A DNA stretch of 64,000 bases from Chytridium lagenaria (GCA_025449115.1 JAHLKC010000025.1:293501-357500), one strand, 5' to 3'. Counted from the first letter of the stretch, positions 23,987 through 36,800 are shown. A program made the numbers and translations. Notes: a model not told the origin generated them from the sequence alone.

Positions 23987-24715
23987 TTTCAACTCTTCTG
24001 TGGATTCCGTCTTCTATTACGATGGAGTGGATGTACTAATTAATATACGAGAACAGTTACGTTGCAGAGCGACGAATAACTTTTTTCTACTGGTTCAGGA
24101 CCCAACCTAAAATCTATATAAAAAAAATTTAAAAAAATAAAATAAAGGGGGGGGAAGACAAGGTGAGAGACAAAAGGTAATTACCAATAATAATAAATGC
24201 AAAGTGCCCAGCCGCACAGAAGAAAAGAAAGGAAAATAAATCGAGACAATTCTCAATAATTATTAATGACTGACAAGCCACCAAACTTTGTTAAGAAAAA
24301 ATAACGCGCATTTCGATAGAAAAGGAATGAAGGCTCGTAAGAATAATATACAAAATGAGTTTAGTCTGTTTACAGTCAGGATGGCTCGTTGCATCGGTTA
24401 TTCTTTTCTCGCAGTATATTCATCTCTACTCTGTTGTCGAGGAGCTAATTTTTTTAAAAAAAACGGCTATTGCTTGTCGAGACAAACAATGCTTGCTCAG
24501 TGGGAGATTTCTTCTAACGTACCATCTTTTCAATGGTTTATCGACCAAATTGTGCAGCTAATAAAATTGGGTGGTCGTTTAACAATTGAAACTCGTTTTT
24601 TTCTTACTATGTAATAAATCAGGAAAAATGTAAAATAGCTTTCGTCAAAAGATGAGGTTATGCGTGCCAACGGTTAGCGAGATATTGCAAGTTTAATATT
24701 TTGTCCAAACATAGG
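23987..24715. other. intergenic region, no gene recognised
   Basis: About 730 bp with the promoter side of copy B on its left. It contains short A runs and a G8 run near 24148. Small open frames around 24288-24614 show no domain and differ in no way from random frames. No RNA gene was recognised. Confidence 0.5.
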
Positions 24716-25570
24716 ATGGTTAATCATGCTGCAGAAGACATTTTAAGGCCCAAGAATACGAGTATCCAATAGGAAAATGGCCATGGCGGTGGAAAGGTTG
24801 CGCGGCGGTCAGACAGGCCTCTGTGAGGGCATATGCCAAAGAGCTCAATATCAGCCATTCTACTCTGCTTACATGGTAAAAGGATGAAGTTAAGTTGCGG
24901 GAGGCTGGTAGGGACAAACCGCCCTTGCACAAGGGCTAAAGTGAGAAGGAGTAGAGGAATGACACAGTGACTTCATAGTAGGTAAGTAATCAGACCCCAA
25001 ATCAAAAGAGTGAAGATGAGCAGAAGCTGTTGACTCTTAAGATTCATATGAAGAGCACTGCGGCGTTGCCTACATTGCATTTATTTGGCGCACAGAAACC
25101 CCACCTTCCTTGCATGTCAATGACGAAGCATTCACCGATAACATTAATGACAATGTGTTGCCTGCGGAAAAGGTATTTCCTCATCAACTTCAAATGGAGC
25201 GGATACAAGAAGATATTCAACTAAACCTCCAATCAGAGGTACTCAAGAAGCATGCGAGGCTGTGCAGCTGGGTGCGACGGACTCTTGCATCCAGAAACTT
25301 CAATTGTAATCGTCGCGTGACAAATATCGCGCAAGCCCAATTGTTGACATTGGATGATAGTGAGGATTATCGAATCTCTATTTTAACCATGTCACAAGAG
25401 TTTTGGATTACTCCTGACCGTATCTGAAATATGGATCAAGCAAAGATTCTGTTTGATCTCATACACAAAACCACTATGGCCATGAAAGGAGTTAAATTAT
25501 CACACTAAATGCGCCAAAGAAAGTAGGAAGTACGTTTGTCCCCTTTTCACCGCTTTGTCCATTTTCTAAT
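24716..25570 (+). pseudogene. decayed pogo/Tigger-like DDE transposase
   Basis: Several frames together read like a pogo-type transposase. A helix-turn-helix reads 'VRQASVRAYAKELNISHSTL' with a Trp just after (about 24806-24877). A later block has 'WVRRTLASRNFNCNRRVTN' (about 25267-25327). Then comes 'NMDQAKILFD' (25428-25457), the position of the first catalytic Asp in 'N.DET.I.FD', followed by 'KGVK' and 'ITLNAPKKVGSTFVP' (about 25487-25541). This matches the order of the DDE_1 superfamily (CENP-B-like DNA binding, then nuclease). Stops and shifts separate every block and the rest of the nuclease is missing, so it is dead. Terminal repeats were not found. Confidence 0.45.
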
Positions 25571-28269
25571 TTGACGCCTTCCTCATACTCAATCATTAAT
25601 GAAAAACTAGAGGGCGTGCAACATGCAGCCTGACATGATACCTTATTTCTGTTTGTACTCTTTTGCATAAAGTTTTGTTTTGTAGCAGAATGTGCCCTCA
25701 GGATCTCTCTTAAGGCAGAGACAAAACACATGCTTGGTCTTTGAGCTTGGGTAAAGACGTTATCTCAGAGATGCTGTCTACGATACAAAGGAGCTGTTAA
25801 AGATACAACAGAGCAGCTTGTTGTGTGTGAGTGAGTGATGGCAATGTCTTTTTGCGCATGATAATGAGAAGAGCGTTACAGAGATTGTTGAAGTTTCAAT
25901 GTTATGTGTGTACCTTTTGTCTTCGGCAATTCTGTTTGTTTGTATGTACTCAGTTTGTCTTACCTCTTTATCTTTCCCGTTCAGTGTGTACTTCCCTGTG
26001 TGACCTCCCAAAGTGTTGCTGGCAATACAAGGGACTTAGCAGAGGGAAAAGGCGTGGACAAGAAGATATTTGGAAGATTCTTTATACACTTGTTTATTTT
26101 GTTATCATGTTTTGTTTAATGGTATGTTTAATGGGTGCCAAGGACTATTGCCTTGAATAGCCTCAGCAGAGCAGAAGAAGGGAAATTGGAAGGGCTGATA
26201 GAAGGAGATAGGGAAAGGATTTGGAAAAGTGCACGACTAATGGAAGGGTGGAGGGAAACTGGAAAGAGTCGTTAGGATTAGGCGTTGCTTGCGTATAAAA
26301 GTGGGTATGTTCCCCTTGTAAGTTTTAATTATCTTTTTGAATACATTCTATCAACCCTACTAGCACATCTACTCAAAACAATAAAAAAATATGGTAGGTT
26401 TTAACCTGCCTTGACTGGAGCACTTTGCTCACCGTGTACTTTTCTTATTAGGTTTTGTTCTTTCACAGGGATCTGGCTCATATTGCCTTTTTATAGTCAT
26501 TTTGACTTATCATGTTCTTTGGAAGGAAACGTCCTCTTATGCTGAGGCAAGTTTTGTTGCTGTACAGCTTTTCTGTTCCCAGCAGGTCTATTATGAGGAA
26601 ACAACAACAAAAATTCATAACAAAAAGGACCTAGGTTGGGGATCACACATCCCGACGTGGAACGTTCTATAAAGAGGGAGTCCATCCACGCTTCCAGGAG
26701 TTTACCAAGCCTCAAAGAAAATGCCACAGTAAACCGTTTTAACATGTTCTCATATACGTAGGGCCCGGCTCATGCCACTCCCCCACTCAAAAAACTAGGT
26801 AACCTGTATGACTGATTCTGATGAGTTGTGTGCATTTGGATTGATGCCTTTTCATTTTGCTTCATTGGTTGAGTTAGAGGGAGTTAGAGGGAGTTACATG
26901 GTAACGTTTTGGGCCGGAGAGGATGGATGGGTGATATGTTTTCCAAAAAAAGAGGATTTGCTGACTTTTAAAGGAAGATTTCAGAGATTTGTTGTTATGC
27001 CCATTTCTGCACTTGTGGAAGGAAAGAATAAAGGAAGATGGCTAGTGTTGGTTTTTCAGTTCTGGAGTTTTCCACCCACAAAGGTTTGTGGAAGCTTGCA
27101 AGGCGAGTTGCGCAGTCTGTATCAAATATGATTTCCCCTCTCTCTCTCTTCTTTGCTTACTATTCTTTGGACAAGGAAAATGACTAGGCAAACTGCGTTA
27201 ACTTTAGCACAAAAATTATGTCACAGAAGGGCTCAAGTTTCTTCCTGTTCAAGGTGTAGTCTCCCAAGGCGGCGCAGTTATCTGAGAGCTCGCAGTAAAA
27301 AAAAATAACAACAATGTTGGGTATTGAAAAAGAAAGAAATAGCATTAGCTCAAAGGCAGCCAGGTTTGCGGTGTGCAATGGTCTAGTCTAGGTCTTGAGA
27401 GGGTGAACACATATCAGAGATGTGAGATTATTAAATAAACTCACCAAGAGGCATGTTAGAGTTGCTTATACAGACGTTGTGCCCTTATTTTTATTTCCTT
27501 GTTCCCGTTCTATTCTTTTCCCTCTAGGGGTTTTTCATAGTTTTGCCATAGATATGAGAGAGAATTTTATAGAAGGAAGGGTGGTCGACGTGGTCTGCCA
27601 ACTTATGACATGCTACCATGTTGGTCGAGATGCTTGTTGTTATGTGATTCCCCTTTATGTGTTGTTTTATTAGTTGTAGAAAGTTGAATAGATTTACGTT
27701 TACACAAAAGACTTTGAAGGCCCTCCTGCTTCAGGCCAGCCTCGGGCTGGGCTTTCACCCATACCTTTTATAATGTACAGTATTGAATGCTGCCAGCGGG
27801 TGCTCAGGTGATGGCGTCACCGGGAGAGACCGCAACCCAGACCAAGATGAACTTTTGAGAAGGTATGAGAAGTAGAGATACTCCCTATTTGTATGATTCC
27901 TTCAAGGGTCTGGTCGTTACAATGCTGCCATCAACAATTAAGAAATACCATTCCCACCAAAAATTCTCTGCAACTTGTGACTTTCTCCCTCTCGTCTAGA
28001 GGGGTTCGCCTATCATGTTCGAATGATAGTAGACCCGAGGGAGGTCTTCAGGAGTTTAAGTAATCACTTACATTTCTTTAATCAGTTTTCGTTAAAGTCC
28101 TCTACTCGCTACCCGGCCCAGGAGGTCCTCCTGGCGCCGGACGGTAGTTATTCAAAGGACCCGCCAGAGGTGCATTGTTTTCTCGTGATTTCTTTTAATG
28201 AGTTTGCTCTCAACTAGTAAATAAAGACTATCGTCAATAAACAATCACAACACTTACCTAATGTCCTGC
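25571..28269. other. gene-poor region without recognised features
   Basis: About 2.7 kb with many short open frames in all phases, none showing a domain, signal peptide or consistent intron pattern. A frame at 26808-27131 (plus) is readable for 107 residues but matches nothing I know. Small direct repeats occur, for example GAGTTAGAGG twice at about 26872-26892. This is probably decayed mobile DNA. Confidence 0.4.
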
Positions 28270-28660
28270 ATCCACGACGCTCCAGGCAAGAGACGTCGGT
28301 GACGATCACAATAGTCCGGTCCTGCGTACGCGACCTTTTCACCGTTGGCGTGTGCACCGATCCAAGTAAGCCTCATCCAACGGGAGGCTGTCTCGCCCTC
28401 GCTACCTCAGCAAAAGTCGGAATCATAGGGAGTTGGGAAAGGGAGTGACGACTGGCCCGCCCACACTGTGGCCAGTGACGTGATAATCGGGGCTCGGGAG
28501 TTGACTTACCAAGGGGGAGGGGTTCCCGGGACCCAGACTGCAATAGTGGGGTAGATCCGGCTCCCAAGGCGTCGCGTCCGCGGGTCTCCGACCCGTAAGT
28601 GGGGCTGCGAGAGGCTCAGTCCGGCGGTCGCTACAGAGGCTAGGGCAGATCGTCAATGAT
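28270..28660. other. GC-rich island of unknown origin
   Basis: About 390 bp clearly richer in G+C than its surroundings, with CpG-containing words (GCGTCGCGTCCGCGGG at about 28568). On the minus strand two phases are open for 64-77 residues, including 'PTFAEVARARQPP', reminiscent of the start of LINE ORF1 proteins. That is too short to identify. It may be a fragment of a mobile element or of foreign origin. Confidence 0.35.
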
Positions 28661-31229
28661 AAGAGATGGGGATAATCCGAGCCAACCCCAAGGACAGGGA
28701 GTTGGCTCCAACTGGAGAAAGGCTAGGAACTGGGCCAAAATCAAGAGGAAAGAATTATCAATTTTATTCAAAACACAAAATGTCTCCATTTTATACTGGA
28801 GACAAACCAAAATAAATAACAAACAAACAAGAACAAAACACAACCAAGGCACGAGTGCCTTCTCTCTTCGACAAAAACCTTCATAAACAACGCGTGGGAA
28901 AAAGTAGAAAACCACTAAAAGGGAAAAGAAGAGGACTTACAAGGGGTAAACGCGTAAACGCGTCTAAGTATTCACTTTACATAAGTAACGTGAACTTAGT
29001 GAGATGCACCAAGAGGTGCAAAATCTCACAAACTGAGGTGAATAGCGCAGCAGCACCAGTTGTTCCAAAAGACCAAGATTTTACGAATATTGTCAGCAAG
29101 CGTCAGAAAACAAAGGCGGATGTGGTGATTAAATACCGCTTGAATGATGGAGGGCCAAAGAGGGAAACTCACAAGGATATCTTCTGTGGTTGGCTGCCGT
29201 TAATTGTTTCTCGCAATTTTATGATTCTGCGTAAGGTGTTGTTGAATTGTCTGCTAACTGTTTCTTGATGCAAGGAAAACTTTGTTGCTATTGGGCGGCT
29301 CCTTTTACCCTGTCCAACCTAGAAAACATATGTGTAAATCACTGCACAAGACAAAGAGTGTTTTCATATCGGGATTAAACACATACCTATATAGTGGAAT
29401 CTGATGCTTGACTGTTATTCCCTTTCTTGAATTTTTAAATCTGTGTTGCCACGGAACGACACATAGCTCTTAGAAAACAGGGGAGCTCTTACGGAAAATC
29501 TCCCCAAAGCGTCAATCTTGGTAAGCCAGAATATATTCAAAGTTCAATGCCAGTGCTGCACTCGTAGGTGGCCTTTTGTGGAAAAACGCCTGACGGTACC
29601 AAGCTACAATCAGCACAGAAGCGGAAAGTAAAAGAACGAAAATATTTTGTCCTTGGTCAGATCATTTATCCTCTCGCACACTATAATAATACAGATGGCG
29701 GTTATGGCAACTATAAAAGTGTTTACGAGGGACGTTGGCAGAGCGATTTCTTGCAACTTGAGGCACTGTCTGGATGGTTGTGTATGAAGGATGTGTGACA
29801 AACCGTCGTTACTAGAGTACCAATCCAAACAGCATTTTTACCAAATAATATTTTTCCGCGTGTGAAACTACGGCCTCCTACCACGTATCCGAAGGTATGG
29901 TAGGAGTTTCGATAGGACTAGTACCTTCTAATGGTACATAGAACGTCTACACATAAATAAATAAAGTTCAGTGTACTTGACAGAGATAAACAATGTCCAG
30001 AGCATGAAAGAATGTAGCTCAATGATGATCAGCTGGAGTAAAAGAAAGGTAAAGGAAAGGGAAGGGGATACAAGCACGGGACCAGGAATAAGAGATACTT
30101 AGCTGCGGTATTCTCAAGTAAGTCTTCCTACAACCATTTTTGCCCATTCCGTCAATCATCGTGGCAGTAAAGGCGTTTCCTTAGCGTTCCCGGTGCTAAG
30201 GGCAATCTCTAAACCCGAAACGATGACGACGAGGGGAAGCTGTGTTGATACTCTATCTCACCGGCCGTGAGCCAAAGCGAGCTTTGCTGATCGGGGCTTT
30301 GCAGCAGCCGATCACCCAACGCCACGGAACATACGCGGTGTGTCCGAGGACCTGACAGAGGCACCTTCTGGTAAGACTACGTAATACTAACCTTGGTGCC
30401 AGAGGTAGGCGCGTGTGTATGCAAGAAGACCTGGACCTGGACCTGGACAGGACTGGGGACAGGTTTTGGGATGGGACAACTTCTCTATCTTTATTTGTAA
30501 GACCCTTCTCGCTCAATATAAACATAAACAAAGAGTAAATAAACATATAAACAATGGGTATAAATGAGCGAGAGGATAAAGAAGAGATATATACAAAATA
30601 AAACAAAGTCCCAAGATACAAAAGGGCGGTAAACAGGGAAAACCCGACGGCGACATATATACAATGCCGTGGGAAAACCTGAATACCGTATAAGGTAAGT
30701 AAAGACTTACCATGACGAATCCTAAAGACTTCGTTAGTATACAAGCAGGAGGGGGTTAAAAGGAAAAGCCGTACATATAGCATCTTGGAAATTAGCTTAC
30801 AGTGAAATATCATTTTATTGAATATTTTACACGCGTATTTGGCCATTTCCGCGGTTGTCACAGATGAGGGTATCCCAGCGCCTTGGTCGCTGGTCATTAC
30901 CCACCCGCCATGGCTCCTCGCTATTCTCAGTTAGCTAAAGCAGTTACACCCCCAATCTCGCATTACCGCACCTAATTGGCAACGCGCTCTCTTAAAGGCG
31001 TACAGACCTACCTGCCTTCTTTTTCTTTAGTACACTTTAGTTGTACCTCAATTAAGAAACCAACCATTATAGGCATTAGGACTTTTTGTTTGCTAGCATT
31101 CCCTTTTATTCCTTCCTCTAACCATTGGTGTTTGTCATACTGCTCGCTGAAAGTCCCGCTTATTTCCCATAGCTGAATCGTCAACATTATAGTCATTATT
31201 CCCACACAAGTCATAGTCTGAAAAGACAT
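28661..31229. other. gene-poor region without recognised features
   Basis: About 2.6 kb with no supported gene. It includes a small hairpin at 29866-29912 (CTCCTACCA paired with TGGTAGGAG) and a short CTGGAC tandem repeat at about 30429-30452. It also has a more GC-rich patch around 30170-30420 whose open minus-strand frame (to 30897) has no recognisable domain. Confidence 0.4.
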
Positions 31230-31731
31230 TGCTCGGTGATGCTCTTCCGAAGTCCTCTGGAACGAAGGGTACATACCTGATCTGTTTACAATTCCATGAA
31301 AATGTTAGAGGCGGAAACTATGATGGGATTGCACAAGGGGATTCTACGGGTTTCAATGTCATTGATCTTCCATGCAACTCGCATACGCTCGCCCTGACCA
31401 TTAACAAGTCGAAAGGCCAAACCATTCCAACTGTTGGCGTATATCTGCCCAAACCCGTTTTTTCGCACATGGACAACTGCAGTTGCGTTAAGAGCAACAC
31501 GAGGAGAGAACATTAAAATACTGACGGTGTCGGAGGAGGATTCACATTGGGTTATCAAGAGCAATATGAAGAGAGAACATTGAAATATTAACTGCACGGG
31601 ATTATTATGATTACGGTGTCGGAGGAAGATTCGCATTGTAAGAGCAACATGAGGAGAGAACATTAAAATGTTGACAGTGTCGGAGGTGGATTCACAAAGA
31701 ATATTGTTCACAAATAATCATCAAACGAATA
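31230..31731 (+). pseudogene. decayed Helitron helicase, C-terminal end
   Basis: The plus strand reads 'LALTINKSKGQTIPTVGVYL' with 'PKPVFSHM' directly after (about 31389-31472). This is the late SF1B helicase motif of Helitron/PIF1-like proteins (usual form 'TINKSQGQT...VFSHGQLYVALSR'). It continues with a 'RATRGENIKILTVSEED' segment and ends with 'TKNIVHK' and a stop (about 31693-31716), matching the usual 'TKNIVYKEVL' end of Helitron helicases. The 'GQLYVALS' motif is damaged and the earlier motifs are missing. A segment is repeated three times (separate entry). It is a non-functional remnant. Confidence 0.6.
31491..31700 (+). repeat. threefold tandem duplication inside the Helitron remnant
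   Basis: Three copies of a segment begin AGAGCAAYAYGARGAGAGAA at 31491, 31558 and 31641. Each continues with a stretch ending GTGTCGGAGG.GGATTC. The middle copy carries an insertion of about 20 nt (CTGCACGGGATTATTATGAT). Copies 1 and 3 are closest to each other. Confidence 0.75.
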
Positions 31732-32013
31732 AAAATACTAACGAATAAAAATAAAAGCAAATGTAAATGCAAGATACCACATACACTTTATTCCAAAGAC
31801 AGAAAAAAAGCTACCGCAGCGAAGCGCAGGCCTGCCCCTATTCGTAATAAGAATATCAGCAGCATCTACAAAGATGACAACAAAGAGGAGCTTCCTTTTG
31901 ACAGCACGGTAGAAACTCTGTTAACTCCTAAAGTCGACTGGTAGATGAAATTAGGACGTTTCATTCAATAATAGGGAAAGGTAGGCGCCGGCGGTTTAAG
32001 CATTTATCAATAG

Positions 32014-32018
32014 TATAT
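32014..32018 (+). repeat. target-site duplication of copia element 1 (left)
   Basis: TATAT directly before the 5' LTR. The same five bases follow the 3' LTR at 38447-38451. A 5-bp duplication is standard for Ty1/copia integrases. Confidence 0.85.
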
Positions 32019-32604
32019 TGTTAAATCCTGTTCATACGCAACCAATTTAATAAACTGCTTTACTTAAGTCGTCATGTTTAAATGTTTATTGATTTGGTTA
32101 GATGAAAATTTTCACGCCATTTGGCGTAAGTTTTCTAAAGACACGCTAATCATCTCTGCTACTTAACTACATCACATATTATGATTTGGGCCCAACTTAC
32201 ACTAACTATCGTTGCAAAATAATCATCAACCTCGGTGATATCCACCGAACTAAGGGTTGTAGTTTTGCAAGGGTATGTTAGTGTAAGTGAGGAAATCATA
32301 TTATCTGCATGAAAGTCATAGTTAAAAGAACTTAGCAAAAATCAGAAATTTCTGGTTACACAAACATTATTTTGACCGTAAATTAATTTGTCACTTAAAG
32401 GGTGATATTCCCTTCAACGCGAAGGAGATAAAATGACCTTAGAAGGAAAGAACTTGCACAGTTCCCTTTCAACGAGACTTCCTGTTTAAGCACAAACAGC
32501 ACACTGTTGCCTATAAAACGGCCAGGTGATCTTCTTGTTCAATCCAAGATTTTCACTACTATTTTATTCCTCTCCTCACTTACACTGACGTTCCCACTCT
32601 GACA
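32019..32604 (+). repeat. 5' LTR of copia copy 1
   Basis: 586 bp, starting TGTTAAATCC and ending CTCTGACA. It is nearly identical to 37855-38446 and to the reverse complement of 57367-57955. A TATA-like ATAAAACGG near 32514 is followed by the presumed transcription start. It contains an internal hairpin at 32196-32287. Confidence 0.93.
32196..32287. repeat. 92-bp imperfect palindrome inside the LTR
   Basis: CTTACACTAAC at the left pairs with GTTAGTGTAAG at the right, and TTGCAAAA pairs with TTTTGCAA. Between them TCGGTGATATCCACCGA forms its own small inverted repeat. The same structure is present in the 3' LTR and in the LTR of copy 2. It could be an old MITE captured by the family or an RNA/DNA hairpin used by the element. 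Confidence 0.7.
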
Positions 32605-32633
32605 CAAAACTACCTTAAGTTTGGTACATCACC

Positions 32634-33885
32634 ATGTCTACTACCACTTCCCTTTCTTCAACTGGCTCTTCCATTCTTCGTCCGCCGAGTTTAAGGGCAC
32701 CACTGTTGTTGAGTTTGATGAACACATGAGGAAAGTGCGTATTTACGCGCAATCCAAAGGTGTTGCTCATCTTTACGATGCTGGTATTGTTATTCCTCCT
32801 CCCGTTGCTCCTCCCGTCATTCCCGCTCCTGGCGATCCACCTGTTGTTCCAGCTGATCCCGCTGATTTTGAGGATTTCCGACTCCTCATGGCTAACTGGA
32901 CCGCTCGGTCTAATAGCTACCAACAAGAGCGTGCACACTTTGATCGTGAACTCACGCGTCGGGAGAAGGCTTTGCAGTCCAACGAGGTTGCAAAGGCTAT
33001 CCTTGATGAGTGTTTTCAATCCGGTGATCGAAAACGTGTTGAAGGATTGGTGAACGCTTCCGAGCAAGTAACTGCCCTTCGTCAGCTCTATACTGTTGGA
33101 AATCTGGACGGTCAGGCTGGACAGCAGTGGAACGTGCGATGGTCCCAACTCCAACTTCGTGAATCGGCTTCCCTTCAGGAGATCATCACTTACCTGGAGT
33201 CAGTCATTGACTTAGTGGAAGCTCACGAGCGGATCTACGCGACCGACACCGACAAACGGCAAATGCTCGATCTTCTTGTCGCCAAGTTCACCATAACACT
33301 CCATCAGTCCCTGAATTCACTGGCCTTGCCGTCAAGGTCAATGATGGTGGCTCGGCATCCTTCCTTCCTGCTCTCGCTGAGGGTGCTCCGGCACCTGCTA
33401 ACTACTACACCCAAGGTGTGGACCAGTTTAAGACGAAAGTGCAAACAGCTTTGAAGCAACTTGAAGCCAATGCATCTTTGTCTGAAAACCACGTCCTTAA
33501 CGCCAGGGCTCGTAAAGCAAAAGTTGAGAGCAAGAACAGGAAAACGCCGAAGTCATCGCTGCGGGAGATCAAGCACTGCACCATCCACGGTGAATGCTTT
33601 CATGATGATCGCGAGTGTCGCGCCCAAAAGGGTTCTAAACAGAACTCCAAGGGTCGGGTGACAAAGCAGAAGAAGCAGCATAACACGCCAACGTCAAAGT
33701 CTCATTGTGGAATCTGCAAGAAGGAGCATAAGGCTGAGGACTGCCCTGTTCTCAAGTCGATCATCGCCGACGCCAAGCAAGCAAAGACAAGATCCGACGC
33801 AATGGAGGGGGACAACAAACAACCAAACCGACAGCCACCAAGGCCAAGACAAAAGCCAATCACGTTGAGATTCCCTCAGCAATGA
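32634..33885 (+). pseudogene. gag: copia gag (frameshifted)
   Basis: ATG at 32634 ('MSTTTSLSSTGSSI') about 30 nt after the LTR is the likely start. The frame moves near 32690 into 'EFKGTTVVEFDEHMRKV', runs to about 33320, then changes again to 'GVDQFKTKVQTALKQLE' and the nucleocapsid part. Two metal-binding clusters are visible: 'CTIHGECFHDDREC' and 'CGICKKEHKAEDC' (C-x2-C-x3-H-x4-C, about 33711-33749). This is the capsid/nucleocapsid protein that packages element RNA. Two frameshifts make it non-functional as sequenced. Confidence 0.8.
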
Positions 33886-36800
33886 TGACATCACGGCAAT
33901 CGTCAAACGGCACTTCAAAGGCAATCGCGTTCGGCATCAACAGTCTATTGAGACCATTCCAAGTGAGGTAAACGATCAGATCGTTGCTGAACTTAAGGCT
34001 CATAAGGCTCTTAACGTCAAAGTCGGATCTCTCATTGACTCAGGTGCATCCACTTGGATGACACCGGATGAGAACCTCTTTGAACGACTCCACTATCTTC
34101 CCGCAGACAGTGAAGGCAAGGTCTACCTTGCAGATGATAGAACCGTACCTGTCCGCGGGTATGGGGATATTGTCTACACGTTTGGTGATCATCAACGCGT
34201 CATCAAAAACGTTCTCTTTGTTCCTGACCTTGCAGAACCACTCTGCTCTGTCCTTGGGATGATTGAGGGATCCCAGGATCTTATCGTCTTCTCCGCCGAC
34301 GAGGTATACTTATATCTTAACAGAGAAGGCAGGAGTATCAATATCGGCCGCCGTGTTGGTGACCTTTATCACCTACTCTCATCATACTCCACGGCTCCGG
34401 CTCCGATGGATACAACGGTTGAAGCCCACCGAGCATCTTCAACCGTCATGGACGCTTCTCAGCCCATTCACCCTTCGTCTGACCAGGACTTCGATCTCGA
34501 AACCTGGATTGAGTGTTGCAACACTACAGACGCGGAAGGTCACAGTACTGGAGTCCCTTTGGGAACGCAGTCAGTACCGACGCAAGTGACGCTGAACTTA
34601 TTGACTTTGATGTAAGTTTAGTCAAACCGATTATAGTCGCTCACACTAATCGTACTTCTACAGCTGGACTTCTAGAAAGAAGAACAGACGCGTTCATAAA
34701 GGAGATCGTTTTACTGCACAAACGATTTGGACACGTTCATCCCCGAATTATCATTCGAACGATGACTCATGTAGATGCACAGTTAAATAAACTGCATTTT
34801 GACGCACAAACATTGATTTCATTAACTCCTCAATTATTGAAAACTGTTTAATCTGCGCTCAAAACAAAGCCGTCCAGCGTCCAATATACGCGACGACGCA
34901 TCCAGCACCACGGAAACTTTTCCGACTTCACGCTGATACAGTACCTCTACCGTGTCAAAGCATACAACGTGAACATTACTGGATACCTTTCGTTGACGAA
35001 TACACGCGCTTCATAAACATCCGCTTTGTGAAGGATAAGTCGCAATCGTCTCCGCTCACAATTTCGATGATCTGTCAATTAGAGAATGAATCAGGAGAAC
35101 ACGTCGCTGAACTCCGAACCGATTCTGGTGAAATCCTCACGAATACTCTTCGTGATTTCTGCTCTAACAAACTTCCACCTATATCTGTTGTTCCATCACC
35201 ACCCTATTCGAAAGAATTTAACGGGTTAGCTGAACGATCAATTAGAAGTTTGAAAATCATCGCCTCATGTATGCTTACACAGGCAAAGCTGCCTATGTCA
35301 TTATACTCGTATGCACTAGAGTATGGTGCATTAACGAAGAACGTCCTATGGCATTCAACCATTAAGGATATTCCATACCGACGATTTCTCAATCGTCAAC
35401 CAGATTTATCAAAAATCCATGCCTTCGGCACTCTTGTTAGCATATACTTGTTTAAGGAACAGCGCCGCGCGTTAAAAACAAATGCTAAAACAGAGTTAGG
35501 ATTATTTCTGGGGTATGAAGGACAATCAATGAAAATTGTAACTGTCTATAATTACCGGACCCGACGCGTCCAGAATTATTATCACGTCTACTTTCATAAA
35601 GACGTGTTTCTTGGTTATCAACCTAGCCAGAAAACCCTCGAACAAGCATTGTTCACGTATCCTCTGAAATCTCTACATGCACCAGACGCAGAAAGAGAAA
35701 GAACACCATCTCGGGAATCACCTGATGAGGATACAATGCTAGACACTTCCATTCCACTAACGGAAGTAGATGATGACGACGAAACTGAATACACGATCAC
35801 CTTTGATCCAGTTACGTTAATCATACCGTCAGCTAGCGAACATCAACCGTCACCTGAACCAAGTTCAGACAGCATCGCGGGACCTTCCTTCAGTCCTCTT
35901 TCCGTTAATAACGAAGATGCAGACTCTCATCAGACAGAGGAGCATATGGATGATGAACTCAACGAAGGGATTGAACCCCCAGAGAGTCCAGAACCGTCAT
36001 CTGATTCCGAAAGATGATGGAGTATACACGCGGACTCGATCTATGGCGCCTGCGCCAGAATGGTCCAAAATACTCCAGATCACTTTTGAGAATGAAGAAG
36101 CACATAGAGTGCGTCAATCCTCCGCGGCACACATAGTCTTCCCGACTCCAGCTCCAAGCTCCGTTCCACCTGAACGGATTCCAATGTCAGCTATCAAACC
36201 TCTCCCACTTACCGTGGAAGAAGCTATGTCTCGGCCTGATGAAGCCAAATACTGGTATGCCGCAATGCTTCGAGAGTACAATGAGCTCAAAGACAGAGGA
36301 ACATGGGAAGAAGTGGTCTTACCCGACAACGCACATCTTATCGATGGTCGTTGGGTCTTTGATCACAAGTTCGACCAAGAAGGCTACTTGATCCGTTTCA
36401 AAGCCCGATGGGTCGCTCGGGGTTTTAGCCAAATTCCGAACGTAGAATACACCGAAGTCTACTCCCCAGTAGCAAACTCAAAGACTATCCGTTTCTTCTT
36501 AGCACTTGGGGTTTTACTCAATCTGTTTATCTATCAGATAGATATCACAGGTGCATACCTCAACGGAACCTTACACGAGCTTAATTACTTAATTATGCCT
36601 CATGGTTTCGAGCGATTCACAGAAGACGGAACTCCTTATGTCTGCAAGCTTATTCAAGCTCTTACGGTTTACACCAATCAGGAAGAGAGTGGTACAATAC
36701 TCTTAAACAATGGTATTCAGAAAACGGCTTTACTATAAATCGTGCTGATGTCTGCCATTTCCTGAAGTATTTTGAGGAATTCGATTGTTTAGTCCATACT

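Noticed and set aside
26808..27131. 107-residue plus-strand open frame as a gene
   Set aside because: No domain, no signal peptide, no splice context, and neighbouring frames of similar length are equally featureless.
30253..30897. 214-residue minus-strand open frame with hydrophobic stretches
   Set aside because: The hydrophobic part is Leu/Phe/Ser-rich AT-driven sequence without regular helices or family motifs, in a region of decayed DNA.
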